DNA from: Cyathus striatus
Lineage: Eukaryota; Basidiomycota; Agaricomycetes; Agaricales; Nidulariaceae
DNA length: 64,000 nt
Assembly: GCA_025738555.1 (NCBI GenBank)
Contig: JAOVFP010000006.1
Location: 1,922,001-1,986,000, forward strand
Reading direction: 5' to 3'
Positions 21,580 through 32,950 of this stretch are shown here, one piece after another (position 1 is the stretch's first letter; every line of letters begins with the position of its first letter). A program made the position numbers and the translations under genes. Under the pieces are notes generated by a model, which was not told the origin of the DNA, did no database searches, and saw only the letters and a list, made by a program, of their open reading frames with translations.

Positions 21580-22048
21580 TATTTTCAAGCCTCCGAGTCA
21601 AAAACGCGGAAACCATGCTTCATCCTTCGTACAGTGATAAGCCCATTTCTTCGTATATGATCAAGCACAGCATTCAATGTTTTCACTTTTTCCGTAATAG
21701 GGTCCACTACGGTTCTACTTACTATCCTTGCTTCCGGTAACACAATTAACTTGGCGCCCTTCTTTAGCGCTTACTATTCCTTTCGCCAACCATTCTTATC
21801 TCACAAATTTGTACTTCGTGAAATGTCTCTGACTCTCTGTACCAGTAACTTCTTATTTGTCCCAGTAGTACTGTGGTTAAATCATCAGTCGTGAGATCGA
21901 GTTTTTCTGGTTTTCCCATTGAGCCAGCGTCTAAAGCGCTAAATCTGGCGCTCAAATTCTTCAATTCCTTTGACAAACCGATACCCACGTAGGTTCCCCT
22001 GAACCCCACTGAATGGCGTATCTTTTCCAATCTATTCTGGGTTACCAT
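21580..22048 (-). pseudogene. Decayed, coding-like minus-strand gene of unknown family
   Basis: A 94-codon frame (22048-21764) reads SARFSALDAGSMGKPEKLDL and then TTDDLTTVLLGQIRSYWY; helix-forming, mildly coiled-coil. A second frame directly downstream continues KKGAKLIVLPEARIVSRT and DPITEKVKTLNAVLDHI to about 21600. The two look like one coding region broken by an indel. I do not recognise the family. Composition and the amphipathic pattern are the only support. Confidence 0.35.
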
Positions 22049-23369
22049 TTCCCCTGTATCTCATCGACACTTCTCTCAAGATACATGAACCAGTGACGAG
22101 CTCGATCTATTCACGTTACTTATGTGCCGATACAGTAGTACCGTGGCCATGTCATTCAATAGATGTAAGTATCATCCTTTTGCATTAAATTAGTCATGAA
22201 TATCGCTCATAGTTATCTTGTCAGATTCATCACTAAGAGTTGACACTCAGTATCACCTCACTTCTCCGCATTAACACAACCTTCCAGCCACAAGATAAAA
22301 CGTGATATGTCTACGGCCGATTTTCCACACAGATGATCATCAACTGACAGGTGAAGAAACATGTTGTTGAAGTTAGATTGATCAGTATGATTCTTCGTGA
22401 GATGTCGTTAGTCGTGTACTTCACTTTCTCACTTGAGTTCTGCGATCATATCCATCTAGTAAACAATCTGATAATCGCCGCAAATTCTCTATATTTCCCT
22501 GAACTGAGTTATATCTCCAGCTCAACTCCAATCCATCTTCTCATATGTAAGTATTTTAAATTTATACTCTTCGCGCTTTTCAATCAATCGTGCCATACTG
22601 ACGGGAATAAATATAAACGGAAATGTTCCAAATACATACCCGACGGTCAATGCAAAAATACGCAGTCGAAGACGTGAGAATAAAATGTATTTTTGTATTT
22701 AGACAGAAGGTAGAATAGCTTTTGCTTTCGATAATCCTCCACGACACGATGGTCCTGCAGGAATGAAAGTTACGTTTACATCCTGCATGGAAGGTCGTCT
22801 CATGACGGTGAATCCTGACTTCGTCAGCGCTATGGATTGATATCTAGGCGCTTGATAATTCTTGTCTCCTCAAACACATGATTAATCTGTCAATTAAAGG
22901 AAGTTTATAGATTAAATTAACTTATATTCTGCTTAAGTATCTCCGTAAATAACTGCTGTGCAGGTGGTATTGATTTAGGTACCCCGTCAAGCGTCGAACT
23001 TGTTGACGGTGGGAATATGGAACGGAGCTACTATTGTAGGCTATTGCAAGTACGAATGATCGCCGACTCCGGAATACATCTTCTGCGAGTGAAGCCATCC
23101 AAAAACAGTGAATTTTTGAAGCGTCCGATGTACTTAAGCACTTGAGATCGAAAGTGCGCTGAAGTAGATACGGATCCGAGTTGTCCTTATTTTAAATATT
23201 TTACATCGAGTTCGACTCGATTTATGCTGAAGGGAAAATGTTCAAGTAAATTTCACAGCATTTTGAAACAGATGTGATTGACCAAGACTTGGGACCGCAT
23301 TTTATTCAGAATTCATTAATGAGATTGACATCGCCACCGAGATTGTTGAAAATGACAAAAAACGTAGGG
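22049..23369. other. AT-rich gene-poor stretch, nothing recognised
   Basis: A 108-codon plus-strand frame at 22351-22677 lacks recognisable motifs and has skewed composition. I see no convincing gene, repeat boundary or terminal inverted repeat. Confidence 0.4.
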
Positions 23370-24880
23370 ATCAGAGCGCTAAATTTCGAATCCTGCATCG
23401 AAATTGTTGTTAATTTGACGACTCGATGTCAGATTCTCTAAGAGAGGTCTGGATCATAGAAGTAGAGAGCAATGGATGAAAGCTTTTGAAACGGTAAAAA
23501 TAGAGGATGTGTCGTCGTAATGCGGCCTTGTCGGGGATGTGATGTTTATTGTCCTGCATGATTTAACAAAATCGGATTTTGGCAGGAAAGGGAAAGATAT
23601 TATGGAAATAGATTTTGGTCGATGATTCCAAAACTCCCGCAGCGTTGATTTTAATGTCACAAAATAAGATCAACAACCGAGACTGGAATTCTCCTAAATG
23701 TCCAGAGACTCAGAGGGCAGCAATACCCACCATAGCGGAATATTACACGTCGACTAGATAATTTTCAAATGAGTAGTCGCTCATAATGTGGTTTTTAAAT
23801 TAGTTAATAGGCACTCCGGGTCGATGAGGTGATTTTATCGTTATGCTGCGGAGCAGTTTCAATTCTGTTTGATGGTTTAGTAAGGTAACTTGTTTCATGA
23901 AGTCACATATGACATTTGTCGAAAGACTGCTACACAAGGTCATGAATCCTGGATCAACAGTGCTGTCAGTTGTATACAAGGTCTCAATGAATCGTAACTC
24001 TTTAATATTGAAACGAAAGCCTGGAAGGGTAAAAACAGAGGATGATGCATACATGTATATGCGGTCTTGTATTTACCGCCTTTCTCAGCGGTGCGGTGCG
24101 ATGTTTGTTGTTCTGCCAGTGTATGAGTAGTGAGAAACAGATTTAGGTAGTAAGATTGGGGAGAAATATCATGGATACAACAGTATATATTTTAAGTCGA
24201 GCTTTCCAAGGCTCTGTTCTAACGGCGTTGATTTAAACGATATTTGTGTCACAAAATAAGACCAGTCAAGACTAGAGCTCTCCTAAATATCCGGGATTCC
24301 ATGTAACATTAGTATTCGCTATAGCATTCCAGAAACTTTTGTACGGGCGACTAAGTACTCGTAAGGCGTTTGTTAAATTAGTCAAGAAGCACTAGTACGG
24401 GCCGACGGGATGGTCTTCCGATACGTTATTCAACTTAGCGGGTGTTAACGGTCATGAAGTTGCCAATGTGTATCAGTTTGTCCAAATACGATGAACAATA
24501 GGGATGAGGAGGGATGAGGGCCCTACCGTGGATTCTGGATCAAAAGTGCTGTTAAGTACTCGGTGAATTGTAATGATTTGAATCGTACAGAAGATATCTA
24601 CACGAATAACCTCATACTTACGGCCTTCTCTGTGGTGGGATGTATCATGTTTGTGTTCCTAGATGAGTGAGCAACGAGTTAGAGAAAGGGGAGAGATATC
24701 CAGTGGAGATCGGAAAATGTTCAATTTGATTCCGCTATGTCCTGAATCAAATGCAAATACGCAATAGACTGCTATCGACCTTGGATAAAAATTATATATG
24801 GCAGAACAAGACTGGCCAAGACTAGAACTTGTCCTAAATTCTCGGAATGCATTTAGATCTAGCATACCGGCTTCATGTTA
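23370..24880. repeat. Three degenerate tandem units of about 550-590 bp
   Basis: Landmarks recur in the same order. First, AATCCTG(C/G)ATC at about 23388 and 23943, and ATTCTGGATC at about 24533. Next, a GTAAAAA(T/C)AGAGGATG block, a GCGG(C/T)CTTGT block with GATGTTT, and TGTCACAAAATAAGA at about 23654 and 24246 (degraded near 24795). After this comes CTCCTAAAT(G/A)TCC, and CTAAATTCTCGG in unit 3. Spacing is about 555-592 bp. On the minus strand unit 2 holds the most coding-like frame (24054-23800: FNIKELRFIETLYTT, GFMTLCSSLSTNVICDFM), reminiscent of the leucine-rich tails of fungal F-box proteins. Units 1 and 3 are more decayed. Likely a tandemly duplicated and degenerated gene. Confidence 0.7.
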
Positions 24881-26102
24881 ACCGGCAATTGGAAGGAGCG
24901 GTGTACTGCGGTGTACCGTATGGGGTACGTATATTCAGAACTGGAACACTACTGGAACATATTGGAACTAGTCATAAAACACTACGCTGACGAGGCGTTA
25001 CCGACGGAAGCGACCAAGAAGCGGCGGGAACTCTTGCAGAGATGATAGCAGGCATTAGTGCTACTTATGCATGCTTTACAGGTACTCACAGGTGACAGAG
25101 TTATGTAGAGGAATTGCAATTCACCTGCATTGAGATCGACGGACTGACTCTGGCTTGTCGATGACGAAAGCGGGGAAGAGGGGTACTTACTGGGGCGCAG
25201 TCGACCCGGCCGAGACTTGGCAGCGGGGTAAGGTGTCTGTCAAATGTCGTTCTCGCATTTTTATTTATTGGAATGAGCTAAAATTCGCAATAAACTGGTG
25301 AATTAAAAGTGCCGGGATAAAATATAAGAGTAGTGAAGAAGGTGAAGGATGTGAAGTGGTCGTGGTGGAGACAGAGGAACAAAAAAAAAGCAGGGAGATG
25401 AGATAGATTGTTTATGACAATATTGATGACGTGAGCAAAAGTTGTTGGGCCGAATAAGGACAGGTGCCCGAGATGAGCAACGCCGGCATCGCCTCTCAGC
25501 TGCGATAAATATCTCACCACCATGAAAACTGGCTCCGCCTCCTCGTGTTTTTCTCGACGTAAGTTTTTCGCTATCCAGGCTGTTCTGCTCGCTCAGATAC
25601 TCGTCTCCAGCGCCAGACCACCGCGTGTGCGAGCAGACTCGCGGCTAGCTCGGAATCAGGATATCCACCTCGAGTCCTTGACATTCATTACGCCGTCAGT
25701 GTAACTCCAAAAATACCCTGTCCCGGAAACAATCAGATTTGCAGCTTCTTTTGGGTTGGCACCGAAGAGAGTACAGTCATCCTTTGGCTTATCACCCATC
25801 TTTTCCCCACCCAATTGTCACCCCCCGTACGAGATATAGGACAGCCTGCTCGAGGCAGACAGCAGGCAGTTTCGTGGCAACCACCACCTTTAATACCAAG
25901 CCTGTGCTCAATACGGCACCTAAGCTACCACGATCTCACTTGTCGATATTCATAGGTCCTCCTTTCCTCCTCTTTGGGTCTCCACCCACGATCCCGGTGT
26001 TTGACCCTTCCATTCCACCCTCGACCATATCCACTCACGGCTGCGCAGCACCTTTCGCTGCCAAACTTGTAATATTAAACTTGCCCTTCTCACTCGCTGA
26101 GA
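24881..26102. other. Mostly non-coding; may contain 5' exons of the following membrane protein
   Basis: Short imperfect TGGAAC repeats lie near 24937-24970. A plus-strand frame from ATG 25522 (FFAIQAVLLAQILVSS is hydrophobic, signal-like) and a frame around 25850-25940 could be 5' exons encoding a secretory signal and lumenal part for the gene at 26103, but I could not connect them with in-phase splice sites. Confidence 0.4.
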
Positions 26103-27341
26103 ATGTCTTCATCCTCCACCGTACGTTCAGCCACCAGTACTAGTTCTAGTGTCGGAACTGGTTCATCGTCCACCTTCTTCACTACCTCCTCTCAAAGTAC
26201 ATCAAGCATAATGAGTACTCCTCAACCAACCGGAGGATTTGGTGGTGGTAATAATGGAAACAATGGCAATAATGGCAATAATGGCGGGTTCAACAACAAC
26301 GGGGGCAACAACGGGCCCGGTATAACCTCGTCTGCGTCTCTGTACTGTAGGTCATTATCACCGTTGTCGACGTCACCGTCGCTAATTATCGGCGCCTCGT
26401 CTTCTCTTTCTCCTTCCCTGATGACCCTTACCTCCCAATCACTCTCCCCCTTTTCCCTGCCTACACACGTCCGTGCATCCATGTCCGACTCATCTTCCAC
26501 CCCCCTCCCCTCCCCACCTATAGTATACACATTCCTCGCGACGCTTGTACTTCTTCTTTCCGTCTCGGCGGCGATCGTTATACGCTCCTTCATTCTGCGC
26601 CGCCGACATCGCGCAATGATCGAGGAGGCGATCAGGAACGGGACGTGGGTTGCCCCTCCGCTTGCTTCTATGGGCGGAGGGAGACCCAAGGTGGATTTAT
26701 CGAAGAAACCCAAGTTGTATGAGGCGTATTTGGGGGAGAAGGGGAAGGGCTGGGAGGTGGTGAAGGAGGGTGGATGGGAGGAGATACGACCTGTTATGGT
26801 TGCGTATGTGGGGAAGGGGGATGAGGGGAGGGATGTGGGGCGGGATGTGGTGGAGGGACAGGCAGCGGTGCCGCCGCCTGTTCCGTTACCGCCGCCTCAA
26901 CCTCATGTTGAATCTCCACCACCACCGAGAAGATCGTTCTTGTCGCGGATAACACGCGCGTTAAGTCCTCGATCGTCGTCACCTACTTCACCTCTTCCAC
27001 CACCTGTAACATCCTCTTTACCTCCAGCTATACCGCTACCCGAAATCCACACTTCTTCCAGGGAAAAACAACCAGAAACCAATGACGACACATCAGAATC
27101 AGGGCAAAGAGTGCGAGTAGCAGTATTTATTGCTATGCCTTCTCCTGCCGCCTCGCACCGACGATCCATGTCTCTCAGTCTCCATTCTACACCTGGTGCC
27201 TCCTCGAGCTCAGATGAGTCAGAGCCTCTACCGCATCTTGAAATGGGGTTTGCGGAGTTGCCACTTGGGAGACAAGACGAGGAGGCAGAGATGAGAGCTG
27301 TGGAGAGGAAGGGGAGTATGGGGAGTGAAGCGAGTGCATGA
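26103..27341 (+). CDS. Single-pass membrane protein with Ser/Thr-rich ectodomain and Pro-rich cytoplasmic tail
   Basis: The N-terminal part is Ser/Thr-rich (typical of O-glycosylated fungal surface proteins), then Gly/Asn-rich repeats (GGNNGNNGNNGNNGG). One transmembrane helix, TFLATLVLLLSVSAAIVI, is followed by a basic stop-transfer FILRRRHRAMIEEAIRNG and a long Pro/Ser-rich tail. The layout resembles basidiomycete plasma membrane or sensor-like proteins, but no named family is certain. A 177-nt GT-AG segment (26347-26523) lies just before the helix and keeps the frame whether spliced or not; splicing would give SLYLYTFLATL, which looks more natural. The ATG at 26103 may be internal, because there is no signal peptide in this frame. 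Confidence 0.7.
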   Translation: MSSSSTVRSATSTSSSVGTGSSSTFFTTSSQSTSSIMSTPQPTGGFGGGNNGNNGNNGNNGGFNNNGGNNGPGITSSASLYCRSLSPLSTSPSLIIGASSSLSPSLMTLTSQSLSPFSLPTHVRASMSDSSSTPLPSPPIVYTFLATLVLLLSVSAAIVIRSFILRRRHRAMIEEAIRNGTWVAPPLASMGGGRPKVDLSKKPKLYEAYLGEKGKGWEVVKEGGWEEIRPVMVAYVGKGDEGRDVGRDVVEGQAAVPPPVPLPPPQPHVESPPPPRRSFLSRITRALSPRSSSPTSPLPPPVTSSLPPAIPLPEIHTSSREKQPETNDDTSESGQRVRVAVFIAMPSPAASHRRSMSLSLHSTPGASSSSDESEPLPHLEMGFAELPLGRQDEEAEMRAVERKGSMGSEASA

Positions 27342-29058
27342 TTATTTTTGCATTGCTTTGCGTTCTTTTTTCTATTCTACTAGATTTGTTTTTGGAGGGA
27401 TGGATGCATGGATTAAATGCATTGGCATCGCTCTGTACGATTTTACGGTTACCTCACTTATTCTTACACGTTAGTTACTTAGCACGATACGATGTACTGT
27501 TATTCACGCCCCCTTTTAAAATGATGACGATCTATACGATTCATTGCTCATGGTGTTCGATATTTGCATTATTTATCTCTTTAACCTCAAATCTACGTGG
27601 CATTTCACTGACTTCAAAATAGCAATCCTGTCAATTAGACGGGAAGGGTCGAATAACCACCAGTCGGCTGCATCCGACGAAAGTAGTCAAAGATAGTTGA
27701 GGGCCGCCTTTCCTATCGCCGACTGTCAATCATGTCACCTGCCTCCTAAGCTTCCCCTCCGAGTCCCCTTCGTCCCGTCAACTCACACACGACATCTTCC
27801 TATCATTCAGCGACTGCGGCGAATCGATGTCATCACATAATTACTATCATTGGCACGCATTGCTCACGTTCAAGATTCTGCTCTTGCTCTGCGCAACCCG
27901 ACTTTGAGCCCCTTGCTCCTCAGTGGCACTGGCACCAAGTAACCTCGGACAAGCAACGGATCACCCGCTGGCTTCTCTGTAGGGGTTTGCACAAGGTGGT
28001 TACAAGAAGATGTCCTGCATGCTTCTGCTTTCGCTCCCTTAATCCTTCAGCTTCCTTACTCCGAGTCGCGATCACATCTTGCACATCATCAGCAGTCTGG
28101 TTGAGGGGATGTTCCGGCAGTTACGGCTGTTCATTGTGATCACTGCGCGCCGAAGCAGGCACACTAACGGGTTCTCCTGGTGGCATGTTTGGAATTGGAT
28201 GTGTAGTACTTGTTTCGCGGCGATGGATGCTAAGGGGTGTTCTCTGTTCTATTGCTTTTCGCACTTCTTAGGTTTGAATCAGACACCCACAAATGAGTCC
28301 AGTACTGAGTATCTCGTAGGTGGCAAATCTTGCTAATCCTTTCCAAGTCTCTACTCTGGTCATTTCTGTGGTGAGGAGGTTCTCTGTCATATTGTCTTCC
28401 ACGCTCTTCGGACGGCGAATCGCATGCCACTTTATTGTGTATGACAGCCAATGGGCTACGGTGGGGAGCTTATCTGTTTGCCTTACACGCTCCTGCACGG
28501 AATCAAGATACACCAGCCTGATTCCTGAGTGCATTGAGCACCTCGCAGGTGGCGGATCCTGCTATTCCTTTCTTGTGCACTTTGGTCGTGGGCGCTGCGG
28601 CCGGGGAGGGGAGTTCTTGATCTTATGTACGGTACCAACCAAGTCAAACAAAGATCACTCGTTCAAATTTCTCTCGTCAATCATCATATACTAACCTCTG
28701 CACGATGGTCAATTCTTTCGATCTTACTGCGCACTGACCATGCTTGTCCTACATTCGCGTATCTCAACAAGACAACCACGATCCTCACCTTAAGATCTTA
28801 CTGTATTGGCTTCTCTGTCCTTCCTGCGCCGTGAATCGTGATCATCTCTATTGATGATTGTTGAATTCATCGGAGGAGGAGCTGGTTTCCCGAGGAACGG
28901 TCTATGACTTGAACCTGAGCGCGCAGTTGGTGTTCAACTTGTTCAGTTGTTTGTGTCTTTGTGCTCGGTAATGAGATCTCCCGATATCTGAAGATTGGTT
29001 GTGTACCGAGGGGCTAGGGTTGGGCTAGGGTACTGGGGCTTGTTATACGCAATGGAAG
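27342..29058. other. Intergenic stretch with no convincing gene
   Basis: Overlapping frames on both strands lack family motifs. Two segments about 235 bp apart (about 28295 and 28530) share a degraded ...TCGYAGGTGGC...TCCTGCTAW TCCTTTC-like pattern, perhaps a faint duplication. Nothing else identified. Confidence 0.45.
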
Positions 29059-29412
29059 ATGAATATTAGAATTTATTATGCTCGGGAAGGTCTCAAGCTG
29101 AACGTGTACAGCGACAGCTACGGTTATAATTGTTCAACAAGCTTGTTCTCAGATTGCGATAGGCTTGACTTTTCAGTCCCATTGAAACGCAAGATATTTT
29201 TCAGTGGTGGTAATGATGGCGTATTCACTCATATCGTTCCCAGAAACGAAGATGAATTGGGTACTACAGTTTATCACGTAAAATTAATGGCAATGCTCAG
29301 TTGCATCGATGACCAAGCTGGCTTCTACTGTATTCCTGGAAAATACGACATGAGAGCTAGACTGAGAATTCACTCAATTATCCTGTTCAATAGGATGTCG
29401 CCGCGCCGATAG
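29059..29412 (+). CDS. Orphan ORF, 117 codons, unknown
   Basis: The frame has balanced composition, with aromatic and charged residues and several cysteines (YNCSTSLFSDCDRLDFSV, MLSCIDDQAGFYCIPGK), unlike the random frames around it. No signal peptide or known motif was recognised. It may be an exon of a decayed or multi-exon gene; the sequence from 29413 to 29560 could continue it in another frame. Low confidence that it is expressed. Confidence 0.3.
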   Translation: MNIRIYYAREGLKLNVYSDSYGYNCSTSLFSDCDRLDFSVPLKRKIFFSGGNDGVFTHIVPRNEDELGTTVYHVKLMAMLSCIDDQAGFYCIPGKYDMRARLRIHSIILFNRMSPRR

Positions 29413-30301
29413 GCAGCTGCTTCGGCTTGTTCATCAAGATACCGGAACGTCACCCACAGAACGTGGTCTCTGAACGTGCAAGGACTGCAAGGACCAAAAA
29501 CGAATGTTACAGGCTTAGAGCTTGACTACGAGCTTTGGATGTTGTGCTGGTCCCAAGGATGAAGCCCTGAAGGTAATCTAAAACCCAGCGCAGTGGCAAT
29601 ACTCGAGCAAAATTCAGTTATTAATAATGTTGCTAAGACACTCTGTGGAATATCAGTTGGGAAATAGTGGATCTCGGACACTTACGCAAGGGCGCAAAGA
29701 CAAATTTGGTCATTTGATGTTGAGCCTGTCCAGTTTTTCATGCGGCGCTCAGCAGCTTCCTTGCTTAGAAACTACATATCAGATTTACTGACAGAAATTT
29801 TGCCACAGGATATTCAATGCTAGTGGAGCACTGGCCAGCGTGGGACATACACCCAGCACTTGGGTACAACAACGGTCGCAAAGAAGAAAGTCGAATGACT
29901 TCAAATTATTTTGCTAACCACTATCCTGGTGAACACTTTGCTTAGCCATACAATAACCTTGTCGGAGTATCATTATCTGACGTCCTGTCGACATTCTTCG
30001 ATACCGTTGATATCAGCGGGGTTTTTAGTTATTTGTTATTGACCCCCTCGGTTGACTCGGCGTGGGGACTTGTGTCGAATTCTGCTGCGAGAATGGAAAT
30101 TGTATGAATCCATTCAGATAAATAGACTAGGCATCCTGAATCAATAGCAAAGCACTCCCACCTCGTTCACTTTTGTGTCTTTTTCTTTCTTCAACGACCA
30201 GGTGTTGTCTGATTTTTTTACTTTCCATTTGAAACGCATTTTCACCGTAGAAATCTTTTGCTGGCTTTCCCCCTTTCCCCTTTGCTTATTTTCCTCCTTC
30301 G
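29413..30301. other. Intergenic, no gene seen
   Basis: AT-rich DNA ahead of the secreted protein gene. Pyrimidine-rich runs just before ATG 30302 are typical of fungal core promoters. Confidence 0.5.
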
Positions 30302-30966
30302 ATGATATTCGCCAAATTTCTTCTTTCATTCACGATTTTTTTGCTAGCTGGAATTGGACAAGTTTCAGCTCGTGCGAGGTGGTTGGAACGAAATAACAGA
30401 GCAGTTCAATTGCACCCTCGCCGGTTTGGCAGGGAGCAACCTCCGGTTCTGGATAAATTACGAAATGCTTGTCCTGGAGAAGTATGTGGCACACTCGCGG
30501 GACAAGCAGTTACACCTCTTTTGGCAGCTCAGCCAGAGTGTTCTCAACAGGATCTTGCAGATGCTATAATCGGTATGAGGCGTGCTAAATTAACTTGTGG
30601 ATATATACTTACCGCGCTCCTTACTATAAGATGCTAGCAAGCAATTCGACGCAGCTACGCAAGCTAACATGATCGCGATTGCTGTAGAATACCGGCAAAC
30701 AGAGAAGAATACGCCTCCTGTAAGCTACGTTATGCATGTGATTCTAGATTATGTTCTAATAAAAAAACGATTAATAGGACTTCACTGCCAACCCACCTGC
30801 CCTCCGTAACTCTGTGTTTTGCCAGAAGGCGCCGAAAAACCCAGAGTTGAATGGACTGGTGCAGGATCAGGATCCAGCCAACGATCCCGATCTTTTCTTT
30901 GATCCTGCTACGCAAAGTACCGTAAAGAAAGGCGATCAGGCGAATACATTCCCATTTGCGGGATAG
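30302..30966 (+). CDS. Small secreted protein
   Basis: Three exons, 30302-30572, 30631-30719 and 30778-30966, with phase-consistent GT-AG introns of 58 nt. The predicted protein is about 182 residues. The N-terminus KFLLSFTIFLLAGIGQVSA is a clear signal peptide with cleavage after ALA-type residues. The mature part carries NACPGEVCGTLAGQAVTPLL, then SKQFDAATQANMIAIAVEYR and DFTANPPALRNSVFCQK, ending in TFPFAG. Several cysteines and no transmembrane segment point to secretion. It resembles uncharacterised small secreted proteins of agaricomycetes; no enzymatic motif is visible. It is convergent with another secreted protein gene at 31.3-32.1 kb. Confidence 0.8.
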
Positions 30967-31265
30967 ATAATAGATTCAGATAATGCACATGGACATGAAT
31001 AGATACTGGGCTTAGTTAACGCAAACTTGATGATATCGAAATCTTGTAGATAATTATGAGATAGGGCTACTTACTCTTCAAAACTTCGATGAAGCTGGAT
31101 GTTTATTTAAATTTGAATAAACTCTCTTCAAAGTTAAGAATAAGAGTTCGTGCTCTTCATTCCAAGAATGTTGATGTCGAAATTAGTGTCACCATATTCA
31201 GACAACTCAAATCAATATTCAATAATTTAAGGCAACATATCTGACTACAATATGACTCTATTTTC

Positions 31266-32075
31266 TCAAACCTGTTGCAAGAAGAAGCGTTGCGCACTAG
31301 AACCATCGGCGGGAAGAAGCTCAACCTGTAGGTCTTTATTAGGTACGTCAAACACTACCTGAAAATCCTTCACATACCGAAGCAACGCCCTCCTGTTCAT
31401 CACCAGGGAGAGATCCTGGGATTGCAGTCCATACCTGGTCCTCGACTGCAGCTTTTATCTACCATTGTCATTAAGCATGCTGAAGCAAGCTGCATTAGTA
31501 TACAATAATTACCGCATATGCGCCTCCGCCAGCGCACTCGATGGAATAGGTTTCAGCAGGAGTGCCGGCATTTGCAACTTGGGCAAGGAAAAGGTTCTAA
31601 TAATCCTTTAGCCTCGCATGTACATATTACAGTGATTAGACTTACCGATTCCTGAAGATGGAGTGTAGTAACGTTCCTTCCCAACTCGACATTCTGGATG
31701 TGGAATCCACCATTATCGGCAGTTGTCAAAGTCCACTAGTAAATCATCTCAGCGACTGGGTCACTCAAAGATTGTCACCAAGTACTTACAACACCGAGGT
31801 TCCCTTGAGGAGGAGCCTTCTCCATTACAATAATGTTGCCCGTGGGGAAAGACTGGCCGACTCCCAGCAGCTCGCCAACCATAGACTCGCTAACGAGGTT
31901 GTAGTTCCCTACCTCTGGGATAAAGCAGGATACCTGGCGCGTCTGTATTATCAATAGGAGTATTAAGTAAAAAATTCTAGCTCGAAAAGTGGACACCTAC
32001 AGGGAGAGCGACGGCTGTGGAAATTGTGCCAAGTGCAAAGAGGACGATTGCAGAGAGGGTCTTGAAGGAAGGCAT
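31266..32075 (-). CDS. Small secreted protein, second type
   Basis: ATG 32075 opens with MPSFKTLSAIVLFALGTI, then a signal cleavage region STAVALP. Later exons read GNYNLVSESMVGELLGVG, GNIIVMEKAPPQGNLGV, WTLTTADNGGFHIQNVELG and NLFLAQVANAGTPAETYSIE. The last exon (31446-31266) reads RALLRYVKDFQVVFDVPNKD to FFLQQV and TGA at 31266-31268. Introns are short GT-AG and phase 0 where checked. An alternative acceptor for the last intron gives a premature stop and was discarded. The protein is secreted, extracellular by inference, function unknown. It has no sequence similarity to the neighbour at 30.3 kb that I can see. Confidence 0.75.
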
Positions 32076-32950
32076 ATCTTTACTGTTATTAAGAATATCC
32101 GCGAAGCTGTGAATGAGGTTTGTAACTTTTGTTGTGATGCTTTGCTTTGAAGTCTATGATTCCTCTTTATACCATCCACCATCGGATATTGGACCATGAA
32201 ATACGGCCCCAAACCCCCGCTGTACGCTGAACATTTACTGGCTTATCTTGCCGGAGTCGGAATCATTGAATGGTGCGACTTGTCGGGGGATTGGGGCACT
32301 GCTCACTTCTGGGATATCATGAGGTTCTAACTTCTCAATACTTTGTACCCACCTCGTACGTGCTTGAATGACATGACGAGGCGAACATTCACCGCCATCA
32401 CACGGGCGGATGGTGGATAATTTAAGAATATTCGTGAGTGTCGGACACAAAGTTAGGAACGAAATTCAGGAAGTGCAGGTCTGGGTCGTGGTTTCGCGCT
32501 ATTCCAGTCCATAGAACGTTGTTCCTGGGTCGTATGTATTGTATCGCCGACTCTGTATCGGTCCTTCCCGCCGATATCGTCGCTTTTGCGCCTATTTTTA
32601 TCCCCAAGGCTGGGAACAACATTGAATTAAAGCAGCATAACGTACCAGAGCATACCAGAGCATACCGAAGTTATCAAATGATAAAATGTTTCTTCAATGT
32701 TTCTTTCAGTTGTTAGGAAGTAGTAAGTAACAACTTGTAGTTGGATCATTGAATCCAAATTGAATCCGGTATAATGTCACGTGTTTATTAGTTTGTAGAT
32801 AAGATAAGATGAGTATCTCGATGACTAAGCGTAGGTCAAGCGGTGCGAAGGTCTGAGTTGGGTCTGACCGTCTGAGTACCAGGCGTAGCGATACCATTTC
32901 TCTCATCTTACGTTTTCTAACTCTCGTGTCTTATCCAACTTGCTCTAATT
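32076..32950. promoter_or_regulatory. Divergent promoter region between secreted protein and PP6/Sit4 genes
   Basis: 875 bp between start codons at 32075 (-) and 32951 (+). A small tandem CATACCAGAG repeat lies near 32645-32670. No gene seen. Confidence 0.45.

Noticed and set aside
18495..25500. Possible LTR retrotransposon or DNA transposon in the AT-rich island
   Set aside because: No reverse transcriptase, integrase, transposase, LTR pair or terminal inverted repeats could be found there; the visible structure is gene relics and a degenerate tandem array.
28079..28834. Overlapping ORFs on both strands of about 70-124 codons
   Set aside because: Mutually overlapping, no motifs, no consistent splice sites.
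31266..31446. Apparent frameshift in the last exon of the secreted protein gene at 31.3-32.1 kb
   Set aside because: Using the acceptor after GCTGCAG gives a continuous in-phase exon to FFLQQV and TGA, so no indel is needed.
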